A DNA stretch of 64,000 nucleotides from Dyadobacter crusticola DSM 16708 (GTDB lineage: Bacteria; Bacteroidota; Bacteroidia; Cytophagales; Spirosomataceae). A program made the translations under genes and the position numbers. The notes under the pieces are model-generated. The model had not been told where the DNA came from, ran no database searches, and saw only the letters and a program-made list of their open reading frames with translations. The stretch is from the NCBI RefSeq assembly GCF_000701505.1, contig NZ_JNJB01000001.1:620001-684000 (forward strand). The letters run 5' to 3'. Positions 51,697 to 60,330 of this stretch are shown here, in pieces (position 1 is the first letter of the stretch; every line of letters begins with the position of its first letter).

Positions 51697-52028
51697 GACC
51701 GATTCGACAAAACGAAAAAGACCTGATTGCTTTCATGCTGAGATACATCAACCTCAACCCCGACGACTATCCCGTTAACGAAAAAGTAGATGAATACGAA
51801 GGCGGTGTAATGGGAAGTATCAGTCTGGGCGGCAATGTAGATGCTTACGCGGGTGATCTGATACAGGCAGAGTATGAGGACCAGGACGGAACGCCGGTTG
51901 TTATCACGCTTACCAAAGATGAAAACAACAGGTTACTCGATCTGGATTTCTGGAAAACCGACTTTTCAAAACTGCTGGTATACCCTACTCCAGACAAGCT
52001 CGTGTTCGGTACTCCGCCTTCTCAGTAA
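51693..52028 (+). CDS. Small soluble DUF6984-like protein
   Basis: 111 residues, acidic, no signal peptide. It begins MRPIRQNEKDLIAFML and ends with LDFWKTDFSKLL and VYPTPDKL, a pattern I associate with DUF6984-type proteins found near membrane or immunity-like genes. Function is unknown. The ATGA overlap with the DUF2157 gene shows joint translation. It is convergent with the MFS gene, 3 bp away. Confidence 0.65.
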   Translation: MRPIRQNEKDLIAFMLRYINLNPDDYPVNEKVDEYEGGVMGSISLGGNVDAYAGDLIQAEYEDQDGTPVVITLTKDENNRLLDLDFWKTDFSKLLVYPTPDKLVFGTPPSQ

Positions 52029-52031
52029 AGG

Positions 52032-53273
52032 TTACAGTTCCTCATAGTCGAGCTCTTTGCCGTAAGTTTCCTCCATTTTCCACAGAGACAACAAAGCCAG
52101 GGTAAAGCAAATACCGCCCACGATCGCACCGGAATGCAATACACCGACGGAGGGTTTTAGCAGCTGGAACAAAGGCAATGTAATTAATACCGTAGCGCGC
52201 ACATTGTTCGCGACCGAAGTAGTGGCAGTAGCCCGGAGGTTGGTTCCAAATTGCTCTGCGGTAGTGGTAAGGAACATAGCGATATACCCGATCGAAAATC
52301 CAAGGCAGACGTAGCAGATATACAACACTTCATCTGAGCGGATACCACCGTAAAGCAGCCACGCTACTCCGGCCAAAGTCATGGCGATCATTACCAAAAT
52401 GGCTTTCCGACGTGATTTCAGCCATTGACTCAGGATACCGCTAAAAAAGTCACCTGTAACAACACCAATGTATGTGTACAGCACACAAGTACCAGCCTGA
52501 ACTTCTCCGGGAATGCCCAGCGCTTTTGCGAATTCGTTACCAAAAGTGGAATAAATGCCGATTACCATGTACGTAGGCAGCCCGATCCCCATGCAGCGGA
52601 GGTAGCGTACAAACCGTGCCCAGCTTGTAAACAGCGTCCACCAGGGGACCCGCTTCGCTCCCCGTTTTTCGAGACTTTTATTGAAAACCGAAGATTCGAG
52701 CACATTGAAACGCAGCACCAGCAGGATCAGACCCATTCCGCCCCCGATAAGGTACGCAGTTCGCCAGTCGGTGAGCTTTACGGCAAAGAAGGCTGCGATC
52801 GCTCCTGCCAGCCCGACGCTAGCAACTATCGAGGCGCCGTACCCTCTGAGCTCCCGTGGAAGGATCTCGGCGATTAATGTAATACCAGCGCCCAGCTCAC
52901 CTGCCAAGCCTAGTCCGGCAATGAAGCGCAAGAGCGAGTAAACTTCAATGTTACTGGTAAAACCGCAGGCAATATTTGCAAGTGAATAGGTCAGTATCGA
53001 ACCGAAAAGCACCGAGCGGCGACCTAACTTATCTCCTAAAACTCCCCACATAAATCCCCCGATCAGCAGCCCGGCTTGCTGCCAGTTATAGATGTTAGCA
53101 CCAATGCGAGAGATTTCGTCTTCGCTCAACCCCAGATCTTTCAAACTCGGGACGCGCACGATATTGAACAGCAGTAAGTCATAAACATCCACGAAATAGC
53201 CTAGTGAAGCTACGATGACAGGTATTGTAAGAACTGCGCTTATTTTGGGCTGAGCAGCTGTAACGGAGTGCAT
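52032..53273 (-). CDS. MFS transporter (metabolite:proton symporter type)
   Basis: 413 residues, twelve transmembrane helices. The signature loop between helices 2 and 3 is GVLGDKLGRRSVLFGS, and the sugar-porter-like ISRIGANIYNWQQAGLL and FIAGLGLAGELGAGITLIAEILPRE (two separate segments) resemble the aromatic-acid or metabolite:H+ symporter group. It moves an organic anion or sugar through the inner membrane with protons; the substrate is not identifiable. It is followed upstream on the same strand by arfB, 21 bp away, which is probably an accidental neighbour in one transcript. Confidence 0.85.
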   Translation of the reverse strand: MHSVTAAQPKISAVLTIPVIVASLGYFVDVYDLLLFNIVRVPSLKDLGLSEDEISRIGANIYNWQQAGLLIGGFMWGVLGDKLGRRSVLFGSILTYSLANIACGFTSNIEVYSLLRFIAGLGLAGELGAGITLIAEILPRELRGYGASIVASVGLAGAIAAFFAVKLTDWRTAYLIGGGMGLILLVLRFNVLESSVFNKSLEKRGAKRVPWWTLFTSWARFVRYLRCMGIGLPTYMVIGIYSTFGNEFAKALGIPGEVQAGTCVLYTYIGVVTGDFFSGILSQWLKSRRKAILVMIAMTLAGVAWLLYGGIRSDEVLYICYVCLGFSIGYIAMFLTTTAEQFGTNLRATATTSVANNVRATVLITLPLFQLLKPSVGVLHSGAIVGGICFTLALLSLWKMEETYGKELDYEEL

Positions 53274-53294
53274 TATCGATTGATCTAAACAGTC

Positions 53295-53702
53295 TTAATC
53301 TTCAAAAGTTTTCTTCCGCAACGATTTGACCATCGCATTTCGCTGCTTGTCTTTCAATCTTTCCAGCCGGGAAGCGGCAGTGGGTTTGGTGGGTTTACGG
53401 AGCTTTTTCACCGTAAATGCCTGTTTGATCAAGTCGTCGAATTTGGCAACGACTTTGTCCTTGTTGGCAAGCTGTGAGCGCTCGGTCTGGTGGTATAATA
53501 CCAGGACTTTATCATTCGTTAACTTGGAGGCAAGTTTCTCTATGAGCGTTTGCTTCTGTTCGTCAGTAAGCACCGACGAGTTCAGGATATCAAATCGCAG
53601 TTCCACCTTTGTTTCTACCTTATTAACATTTTGTCCACCTGCGCCTCCGCTGCGGGCTGTCTGGAAAGTCAATTCATTGTGAAGTGTGTCGGGATTGATC
53701 AT
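53295..53702 (-). CDS. arfB: Alternative ribosome-rescue factor B (peptidyl-tRNA hydrolase)
   Basis: 135 residues. The catalytic GGQ motif is at 22-24 in RSGGAGGQNVNKVETK, the signature of class I release-factor-like hydrolases. The protein lacks stop-codon recognition domains and ends in a basic tail (RLERLKDKQRNAMVKSLRKK) that enters the empty mRNA channel. It frees peptides from ribosomes stalled on non-stop mRNA. The length matches ArfB/YaeJ. It is upstream of the MFS gene on the same strand. Confidence 0.93.
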   Translation of the reverse strand: MINPDTLHNELTFQTARSGGAGGQNVNKVETKVELRFDILNSSVLTDEQKQTLIEKLASKLTNDKVLVLYHQTERSQLANKDKVVAKFDDLIKQAFTVKKLRKPTKPTAASRLERLKDKQRNAMVKSLRKKTFED

Positions 53703-54007
53703 TATTCGGAGGAGATATATTGTTAACGCTTGTTAATGTTTAATCGCAAAATAGGGCTGTTAGCTCGCTTGATTGTCATACCAGGGGTCAGCCTTTCAGA
53801 TTTGTCAAATCAAAATAAATGCTAAGAAGCTGTTTAATAATATTTTACAAAATAAACTTTAATAAATGCCACGAAAGTTTACATTGAAATTCCAAAAAGC
53901 AACCTAATTGTATTTCCGGTAGTCTGTATAACATCATTAAACCGGTTGCAAAAAGTGATGTCCAATAAACGATTTTTAAAAACAGAAAACAATTTAAACA
54001 TACAGCC
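53703..54007. other. Intergenic region, 305 bp, no gene seen
   Basis: This AT-rich gap separates the divergent arfB and DUF6600-type genes and must hold both promoters. A TTGTATTTCC element at about 53909 is a weak promoter candidate for the plus-strand gene. I see no RNA gene, repeat or clear operator. Confidence 0.5.
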
Positions 54008-55348
54008 ATGAGCACCACGCGCATACTTCGGATTCTCGGCCTGTGCATTTTAATGTTAGGCGGTGTTACGGTGTCCAATAAAACCCAAGCTCAGCCAGGG
54101 GTCAGTATTTCTTTTCAGACTTTTTATGAGGAGCTCTCTCCTTACGGAAGGTGGGTGCGCAACCCGCAGTTCGGTTCTATCTGGGTGCCCGACGTACCAA
54201 GAGGTTTTCAACCCTACTCTACTAATGGATACTGGGAAGTTACCGAGTATGGTAACACCTGGGTATCCGACTACGACTGGGGCTGGGCTCCTTTCCATTA
54301 CGGCCGGTGGTCTTTCGACGATTACCTCGGCTGGTTCTGGGTACCTGATTACGAATGGGGACCTGCCTGGGTAAACTGGCGATCAGGTGGCGGCTATTAT
54401 GGCTGGGCGCCGCTTGGCCCCGGGGTTAATATCAATGTTTCAGTAAATATTCCTTCATTCTGGTGGGTGTTTGTACCACAACGTTATGTAACCTATCGCA
54501 ACTGGTACAACTACTGCCCGCCGCGGAGAAGAGTAACGAACGTTTACAATCAAACCGTGATCATCAACAACTACTATCGCAGCAACAACCGCACCTATGT
54601 GTACGGTCCGCGCCGCGACGAGATTGAGCGTGTGACCCGGAGAAGTGTACCTGTACGAACAATCGACGCAAGCCCAAGTGGCCGCGGCAGAGTGATTGTT
54701 GCAGGTAATGGCAGAGGAAATAATTACTATGATTCGCGTAGTGATGACAGAAGTTCGAGATACGAGCCAGCGCGCCGCGGATCGGTGATCGATGCCAGCC
54801 GCAATGGAAGAGGTGATTATAACAACAACCGTAGTGAGCGGGGCAATAGCGATTTTGACAGAAATGAACGGAGTAACAACGGTCGCATCAGTGACAATTC
54901 TGACCGCCGCGACGACCGCATCAACAATGGCCGGATAAGCGACAACTCTGATCGCAGTAGCGGCGACCGTCGCGACGGCGACCGGATCAACAATGCGCCG
55001 CGTAATCCTGTTGAAGACCGTGACAATATGAGGGGAAGCCGCACGAGAGAAGCTGAGCCGGCGTTCCCTTCTGACAACCGCAGCAATAACCGGTATGAAG
55101 CACCCCGTCAGCCTGATCGCAGCAGCAGGGAGGCTAACCCAGGATTTGGTTCGGAGAGAAGTGCCCGACCAAGCCGCTCCAATGATGCGCCGGTAAATGC
55201 CAGCCCTGGCCGACGTGAATCTTACGAGGCGCCGCAGCGTTCCAGCCGTCAGGAAAGAAGCGCGCCGGAGCCAAGAAACAATGGACGTTCTTCTCAGGAA
55301 AGTGCACCGAGAGGCGCTTCTGACAGAGGCAGCAGAGGTCCGAGATAA
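54008..55348 (+). CDS. Exported Trp/Tyr-rich DUF6600-type protein with disordered Arg/Asn/Ser-rich tail
   Basis: 446 residues. A signal peptide (about 1-28) is followed by a region very rich in Trp, Tyr and Gly (about 35-170), with several repeats of a Y-G-x-W-V-x-D-Y-x-W-G-W-A-P-F pattern typical of DUF6600-type proteins. From about 200 to the end the sequence is low-complexity, dominated by Arg, Asn, Ser, Asp and Gly, and includes an 11-residue repeat (NNGRISDNSDR) twice. The tail is strongly charged with mixed signs and surely disordered. It is probably a periplasmic or outer-surface protein; its role is unknown. It is a single gene followed by a terminator. Confidence 0.78.
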   Translation: MSTTRILRILGLCILMLGGVTVSNKTQAQPGVSISFQTFYEELSPYGRWVRNPQFGSIWVPDVPRGFQPYSTNGYWEVTEYGNTWVSDYDWGWAPFHYGRWSFDDYLGWFWVPDYEWGPAWVNWRSGGGYYGWAPLGPGVNINVSVNIPSFWWVFVPQRYVTYRNWYNYCPPRRRVTNVYNQTVIINNYYRSNNRTYVYGPRRDEIERVTRRSVPVRTIDASPSGRGRVIVAGNGRGNNYYDSRSDDRSSRYEPARRGSVIDASRNGRGDYNNNRSERGNSDFDRNERSNNGRISDNSDRRDDRINNGRISDNSDRSSGDRRDGDRINNAPRNPVEDRDNMRGSRTREAEPAFPSDNRSNNRYEAPRQPDRSSREANPGFGSERSARPSRSNDAPVNASPGRRESYEAPQRSSRQERSAPEPRNNGRSSQESAPRGASDRGSRGPR

Positions 55349-55366
55349 TCTGAAATAGTATGTTTG

Positions 55367-55403
55367 AAAACCCGTCGGAATCCTAGATTTCGGCGGGTTT
55401 TTT
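55367..55403 (+). terminator. Intrinsic terminator
   Basis: AAAACCCGTCGGAAT and ATTTCGGCGGGTTTTTT form a stem with two mismatches around CCTAG, followed by a T-run. It begins 19 bp after the DUF6600-type gene. Confidence 0.88.
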
Positions 55404-55458
55404 CTATTGGATGCAGGATAAAATTGTTACTTTTAACCTATCCTAACCCCACTTTTTA

Positions 55459-56478
55459 ATGGAAATACAATTTGACATTGAATTCAAAGAAAGTGCCCCC
55501 AAGTACATCCAGATTATCAAATCCCTCTTGCAGGCAATCAGCAAAGGAAAGCTGAAAAGAGGCGACAAAATCCCTTCCATTAACCAGCTCAGTGAGGAAT
55601 ATCTGCTCTCACGGGATACCGTAGAAAAAGCTTACAAACACCTGATCAAAGACGGCGTACTCATTTCAGTCCGTGGAAAAGGGTATTTCATCAATCGCGT
55701 TGACATTGAAACCTCGGTCAGGATTTTACTGGTTTTTAATAAGATCAGTAACTACAAAAAGCAGGTTTACAATGCGTTTGTGGAAAATCTGGGAAAGAAT
55801 GTAAATGTGGATCTGCATATCCATCACTCCAATGCAAATATTTTCCGGAACCTGATCAAGAACAGCCTCGGCGAGTACGACTACTATGTGATCATGCCGC
55901 ATTTCTACGAAAAGGCAGAAGAGGCGATCGAAACGCTCAAAACAATCCCGCCGGAGAAGCTCATATTATTGGACAGAGATCTCGAATTGAACAGTAAAAA
56001 GCATTCATCTGTATACCAGAACTTCGAGAAAGATATTGTGCTGGCGTTGAATGAAGCAGTCGACTTACTGAAAGTCTATAAGAAGCTGGTTTTGATATTC
56101 CCGACCCTGATCCGGTATCCGAAAGAAATTATCAAAGGTTTCCGAATCTTTTGTATCCAGCATGAATTCCAGCACGAGATCATGTACGATTTCCATGAAG
56201 ATAACAAGGCTGTGAAGGATACTGCGTATGTAGTAATTGAGGAAAATGACCTGGTTAACCTGATCAAAAAATCGCGCGAGCAGCAGTTAACAGTTGGAAA
56301 AGATATCGGTATTATCTCCTACAATGAAACCCCACTGAAAGAAATCCTGCTCGACGGCATTACCACCATTTCAACCGATCACGAACAAATGGGCAGAACC
56401 GCCGCCGAACTGATCAATGAAAATAAAAGGGCAGTGATTAAAAATCCGTTTACGTTGATCCGGAGGAAATCGCTTTGA
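55459..56478 (+). CDS. GntR family regulator with LacI-type sensor domain (putative rhamnose regulator)
   Basis: 339 residues. A GntR winged helix (about 8-80, with SINQLSEEYLLSRDTVEKAYKHL) is joined to a periplasmic-binding-protein-like sugar sensor domain (about 90-335), rather than the FadR or UbiC domains common in GntR proteins. Members of this layout control sugar genes in Bacteroidota. The convergent neighbours are rhaI and the rhaD fusion gene, so L-rhamnose or L-rhamnulose is the likely effector. This is an inference from position. It is separated from rhaI by a hairpin repeat. Confidence 0.82.
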   Translation: MEIQFDIEFKESAPKYIQIIKSLLQAISKGKLKRGDKIPSINQLSEEYLLSRDTVEKAYKHLIKDGVLISVRGKGYFINRVDIETSVRILLVFNKISNYKKQVYNAFVENLGKNVNVDLHIHHSNANIFRNLIKNSLGEYDYYVIMPHFYEKAEEAIETLKTIPPEKLILLDRDLELNSKKHSSVYQNFEKDIVLALNEAVDLLKVYKKLVLIFPTLIRYPKEIIKGFRIFCIQHEFQHEIMYDFHEDNKAVKDTAYVVIEENDLVNLIKKSREQQLTVGKDIGIISYNETPLKEILLDGITTISTDHEQMGRTAAELINENKRAVIKNPFTLIRRKSL

Positions 56479-56482
56479 GGTT

Positions 56483-56543
56483 CCTTCGACTGCGCTCCTG
56501 GGTGACAAGTCTATTGCTTTGTCACCCTGAGCGCAGTCGAAGG
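56483..56543. repeat. Dispersed hairpin repeat (GACTGCGCTC type) between convergent genes
   Basis: CCTTCGACTGCGCTC and GAGCGCAGTCGAAGG are perfectly complementary, and the inner parts (GGGTGACAAG / CTTTGTCACCC) continue the stem with one bulge around a short loop. Related copies of this sequence are scattered in many Bacteroidota genomes. Here it lies 5 bp after the GntR stop, where it may stop transcription in both directions. A further CGCAGTCGAAG fragment is at 56581. Confidence 0.85.
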
Positions 56544-56613
56544 GCAGGCACAAAAGCTGGTCGAAGGGCTAAGTACAACTCGCAGTCGAAGCGGGGTAAA
56601 CCGCATTACTTTG

Positions 56614-57897
56614 TTACAACCCCGTCGCTACTGTCAGCTTACCTCTCTCATTCATTAACTCATTCCGTACATTCAGACTTCTGAACAACCCGATTGGATC
56701 GAGCGCGCCGCCGTTCCGGCGCATTGATTCGCGAACCAATGGACGCACGTCGGTGCGGAATGCATTCTGTAGAATTTGCTGTGCAAGTACTACGTCGTTT
56801 TCCATTCTTGCTTGTTCCAGCTTAGTGCGGTCCACCAGCAGAGCTTGTGCCTGTGCGATCAGGATTGCTTCTACTGATTGCAGCAGGTCTTCCAGCGGAT
56901 CTTTTACGTTGTGGCTCGCGTCGATCATCCAGGCATACGTATCCGCGGCGCGGTTAGCCCGCTGCATTCCTGCCACGAGTTCTACGAAAATCAGGAATAA
57001 TTGATACGGACGAATGCTGCCCACAGTCAGGTCATCGTCGCCATACTTGGAATCATTGAAGTGAAAACCCGCGAGGCGACCTTCCATCATCAGTGTAGCA
57101 ACGATTTGCTCAATGTTTGCATTCGGTAAATGGTGGCCCAAATCAACCAGAACATCGGCTTTCGGTCCCAGCTTTTGACAAAATAATAAGGAGCTGCCCC
57201 AATCCTGGATTACAGTGGAATAGAAATTAGGCTCGTAAGCTTTGTATTCCACATATACCTTCCAATCATCGGGTAATGCAGTATATATTTCCTGCAAAGA
57301 TTCAAGCGTATTTTGGAAAGACTTCACAAAGTTGGATTGGCCCGGAAAGGTAGATCCATCAGAAAGCCAGATTGATAGTGCTTTTGAACCCAGCTCTTTT
57401 CCGTATTTGATTACTTCAATATTGTGCTCAACCGCCTGCTTGCGCACGGACTTATCTACATGCGACAGCGAGCCGAATTTATAGGAAAGCTCCTGATTCT
57501 TCTGATCCTGAAACGTATTCGAATTGACAGCGTCGAATTTGAGACTGACCGAAGAAGCGAGGTCCATAATGGATTGTGCTCTTTCAGGGATATCCCAAGG
57601 AATGTGCAGCGAAATGGAGCCGCTGGAACGGTTTAATGCGTGCAGCAAACCAACATCTTCTGTTTTTTCCTCCAAAGAACGCGGCTCGCCAACGCCGGAG
57701 AAACGGCCGAATCGAGTACCGCCGGTACCCAAGGCCCAGCTCGGGATAGCGACCTGAAAATCCGAAAGTGCTTTTACTACTTCGCCGGCATTGATCCCTT
57801 CCTCAGCCAGTATGTTATTGGTGTAAGCCAGCTGGTTATTATGTCTGGAAAGTAAGCTGTCGTTGTGCTGGTCAATCTGATATTGTTCAATTCTCAT
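56614..57897 (-). CDS. rhaI: L-rhamnose isomerase (Rhizobium/Bacteroidota type)
   Basis: 427 residues, a TIM-barrel sugar isomerase of the RhaI type rather than the E. coli RhaA type. Metal and sugar-binding segments are YVEYKAYEPNF, LVDLGHHLPNAN and FHFNDSKYGDDDL, and the catalytic His/Asp/Glu residues are in place. It converts L-rhamnose to L-rhamnulose in the cytoplasm with Mn2+ or Mg2+. It follows the aldolase/dehydrogenase gene on the same strand after 69 bp that contain a terminator-like hairpin. The kinase step is not encoded in this window. Confidence 0.92.
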   Translation of the reverse strand: MRIEQYQIDQHNDSLLSRHNNQLAYTNNILAEEGINAGEVVKALSDFQVAIPSWALGTGGTRFGRFSGVGEPRSLEEKTEDVGLLHALNRSSGSISLHIPWDIPERAQSIMDLASSVSLKFDAVNSNTFQDQKNQELSYKFGSLSHVDKSVRKQAVEHNIEVIKYGKELGSKALSIWLSDGSTFPGQSNFVKSFQNTLESLQEIYTALPDDWKVYVEYKAYEPNFYSTVIQDWGSSLLFCQKLGPKADVLVDLGHHLPNANIEQIVATLMMEGRLAGFHFNDSKYGDDDLTVGSIRPYQLFLIFVELVAGMQRANRAADTYAWMIDASHNVKDPLEDLLQSVEAILIAQAQALLVDRTKLEQARMENDVVLAQQILQNAFRTDVRPLVRESMRRNGGALDPIGLFRSLNVRNELMNERGKLTVATGL

Positions 57898-57921
57898 GGG
57901 TAAAAGCGTTTTTTATGGAAC

Positions 57922-57948
57922 AAAAAAACCGGGGCTTCCCGGCCCCGG
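57922..57948 (-). terminator. Hairpin between the rhamnulose-phosphate aldolase gene and rhaI
   Basis: On the minus strand, CCGGGGC-cgggaa-GCCCCGG is followed by TTTTTTTG, a textbook intrinsic terminator. It lies between two genes of one pathway, so it probably acts as a partial terminator that lowers rhaI expression relative to the aldolase gene. Confidence 0.85.
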
Positions 57949-57966
57949 CGCATTTCACTCAATTAT

Positions 57967-60090
57967 TTATCTCAGGAATGCAGCAGGTACGCCACCGTCC
58001 ACATTGATCACGTTTCCTGTACTCTTGCTCAGTAATCCACTCACAAAAATGTAAACTCCATTTGCGATATCTTCGGTGTGGATTTCTGCATTCAAAACCG
58101 TGCGTTTTGCATAATAAGCTGGCAGTTCTTCCACTTTAATTCCATAAGCTTTTGCACGGCCAGCCGCCCAGCCGCTTTCCCAGATCTTGCTGCCTGCAAT
58201 CACCGCGTCAGGGTTAACTACATTCACGCGGATCTTGTCCGGTCCGAGCTCAGCGGCGAGCAGTCGCGACATATGTTGCTGGGCTGCTTTGGCAGTTCCG
58301 TAAGCTACATTGTTCGGTCCTGAAACGATTCCGTTTTTGCTTGCGATGTTGATAATATCTCCCCCCAAACCCTGCTGGCGCATAATAGCAACAGATTCCT
58401 GTGAAACCAGGAACTGACCTTTAACCAAAACATCTTGCAGAATATCATAATCCTTGACCGTTGTCTCAGCTATTGGTTTTGAAATCGAAAGTCCGGCACA
58501 GTTTACTACAATGTCGACACCGCCGTATTTCAGTTTGGTCGCGTGCAATGCAGCTTTGATCTGCTCGTCGTCGAGCACGTTTGCAATGGTAGTATCAGAA
58601 AAGTCTTTACCAAATTTGGCATCAAACTCAGCTTTGGTTTCAGCCAATGCTTTTTCATCAATATCCGAAATCACGACGCAAGCACCTTCCTGCAAGAGCT
58701 TTTGCGCAATTGCTTTTCCGATACCTCCTGAACCGCCGGTAACAAACGCCACTTTACGGGACACCGACTTTTCTTTCGGCATACGCTGCAGTTTTGCCTC
58801 CTCCAGCAACCAGTATTCAATGTCAAATGCTTCCTGCTCAGGCAGTGAAACGTAAGAAGAAATCGCCTCCGCGCCTTTCATTACATTGATTGCATTGATA
58901 TAAAACTCAGCCGCAACGCGCGCAGTTTGTTTGTCTTTTGCAAAAGAAAACATCCCCACACCTGGCAACAAAATAATTACGGGATTTGGGTCACGCACTG
59001 CGGGGCTGTTATCATGCTTGCAGCGATCGTAGTAAGCCTGGTAATCTGCGCGGTAAGCTTCAAATTGCGGGCGGATATGTTCAAGTATCTCCTGATCTGT
59101 TGCTGTCAGCTTTTCGAATGGAAGATCCAGTACCAGCGGGCGGATTTTAGTTCTTAAAAAGTGATCGGGGCAGCTGGTACCTAATGGTGCCAGTTTTTCA
59201 AGATCATTGCTGGCAATATATTCCAGCACGCGGTCATCATCAGTAAAGTGGCCGATCATTGCCTGCTTTTCAGAAGCTAAGCCACGCAGGTATGGAGCCA
59301 GTTTTCCTGCAATCTCCGCGCGGCGCTCTTTCGGCTCACTTTCCAGTTTCTGACCTCCGAAAACAGGGCGGTTTTTGCCATAGTTCTCATTCAGGTATTC
59401 AGAAGCTTTTTCAATTGTATCTAATGTATTAATGTAAGATTCGTAAGCAGTATCGCCCCAGGTAAATAATCCGTGTCCACCCAGCACAATGCCGCGTATT
59501 CCCGGGTTTTCGGCCAGCGCCTGTTCCAGCTTCAATCCAAGATCGAAGCCCGGACGCTGCCAGGGTACCCACGCCAGTTCACCGTTGAATAACTCTTTTG
59601 TAATAGCTTCCCCTTCTTTCGATGCAGCGATCGCGATCAATGCATCGGGATGAAGGTGGTCGATGTGCTTGAATGGGAGCAATCCGTGCAGCGGCGTATC
59701 GATGGAAGGAGCTTTTGACTTGAGATCATAAATGCAGTGGTTGAATAGCTCCACCATTTCATCTTCAAATTCAAGTCCTCTGTATATATTTTTAAGACTA
59801 TGCAGCCTGTCGACATATAGACCAGCGAGCCCGTTCCTTGTCAATGTACCGATATCACCGCCCGAGCCTTTGATCCACATTACCTCTACCGGATTGCCTG
59901 TAAGAGGGTCTTTTTCTATGGTTTTACAGCTTGTGTTACCACCAGCATAGTTGGTTAGTCGGAGATCTGCTCCCAACAGGTTGGAACGGTACAGAAGAAG
60001 CGCCACCTGATCATCGCCGAGCGAAGCTGCTTTTTCATCATCCCACAAATAGCTTACATACCGATACTGGCTCACTTTAGAACTGCTCAT
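57967..60090 (-). CDS. rhaD: Bifunctional rhamnulose-1-phosphate aldolase / short-chain (lactaldehyde) dehydrogenase
   Basis: 707 residues. The N-terminal class II aldolase domain (about 20-290) has the metal-binding His residues in DTPLHGLLPFKHIDHLHPD and the downstream GGHGLFTWG. The C-terminal SDR domain (about 445-707) has TGGSGGIG and YGTAKAAQQH. The fusion cleaves L-rhamnulose-1-phosphate to dihydroxyacetone phosphate and L-lactaldehyde and then oxidises or reduces the lactaldehyde. It precedes rhaI in the transcript. Its promoter lies in the 240-bp gap upstream (60091-60330), where I see no further gene, only the terminator of the next unit. Confidence 0.93.
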   Translation of the reverse strand: MSSSKVSQYRYVSYLWDDEKAASLGDDQVALLLYRSNLLGADLRLTNYAGGNTSCKTIEKDPLTGNPVEVMWIKGSGGDIGTLTRNGLAGLYVDRLHSLKNIYRGLEFEDEMVELFNHCIYDLKSKAPSIDTPLHGLLPFKHIDHLHPDALIAIAASKEGEAITKELFNGELAWVPWQRPGFDLGLKLEQALAENPGIRGIVLGGHGLFTWGDTAYESYINTLDTIEKASEYLNENYGKNRPVFGGQKLESEPKERRAEIAGKLAPYLRGLASEKQAMIGHFTDDDRVLEYIASNDLEKLAPLGTSCPDHFLRTKIRPLVLDLPFEKLTATDQEILEHIRPQFEAYRADYQAYYDRCKHDNSPAVRDPNPVIILLPGVGMFSFAKDKQTARVAAEFYINAINVMKGAEAISSYVSLPEQEAFDIEYWLLEEAKLQRMPKEKSVSRKVAFVTGGSGGIGKAIAQKLLQEGACVVISDIDEKALAETKAEFDAKFGKDFSDTTIANVLDDEQIKAALHATKLKYGGVDIVVNCAGLSISKPIAETTVKDYDILQDVLVKGQFLVSQESVAIMRQQGLGGDIINIASKNGIVSGPNNVAYGTAKAAQQHMSRLLAAELGPDKIRVNVVNPDAVIAGSKIWESGWAAGRAKAYGIKVEELPAYYAKRTVLNAEIHTEDIANGVYIFVSGLLSKSTGNVINVDGGVPAAFLR

Positions 60091-60273
60091 ATATTTTAAG
60101 TTAATTATTTTGTCGATTTGAGGTGAATAGCACTTCCCAGAAAGGTTTTAGTTGCACGATTCTTACTCTGGAAAGGTGCACAAGATTAGAAAACTTACCT
60201 ATCCACACCGTCCTGTTGTATCCTGCATGTAGAAATAAATTGAGAATTAATGGGAAATTAGGAAGTTAATAAA

Positions 60274-60309
60274 AAAATGGCCTGCCTCTTTTATGAGGCA
60301 GACCATTTT
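60274..60309 (-). terminator. Intrinsic terminator after the LRR gene
   Basis: AAAATGGNCTGCCTC and GAGGCAGACCATTTT form a 15-bp stem with one mismatch and a short loop. On the minus strand it is followed by TTTATTAAC. It lies 21 bp downstream of the LRR gene stop. Confidence 0.85.
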
Positions 60310-60330
60310 GAAGTGAAATATCCTTAGTTG

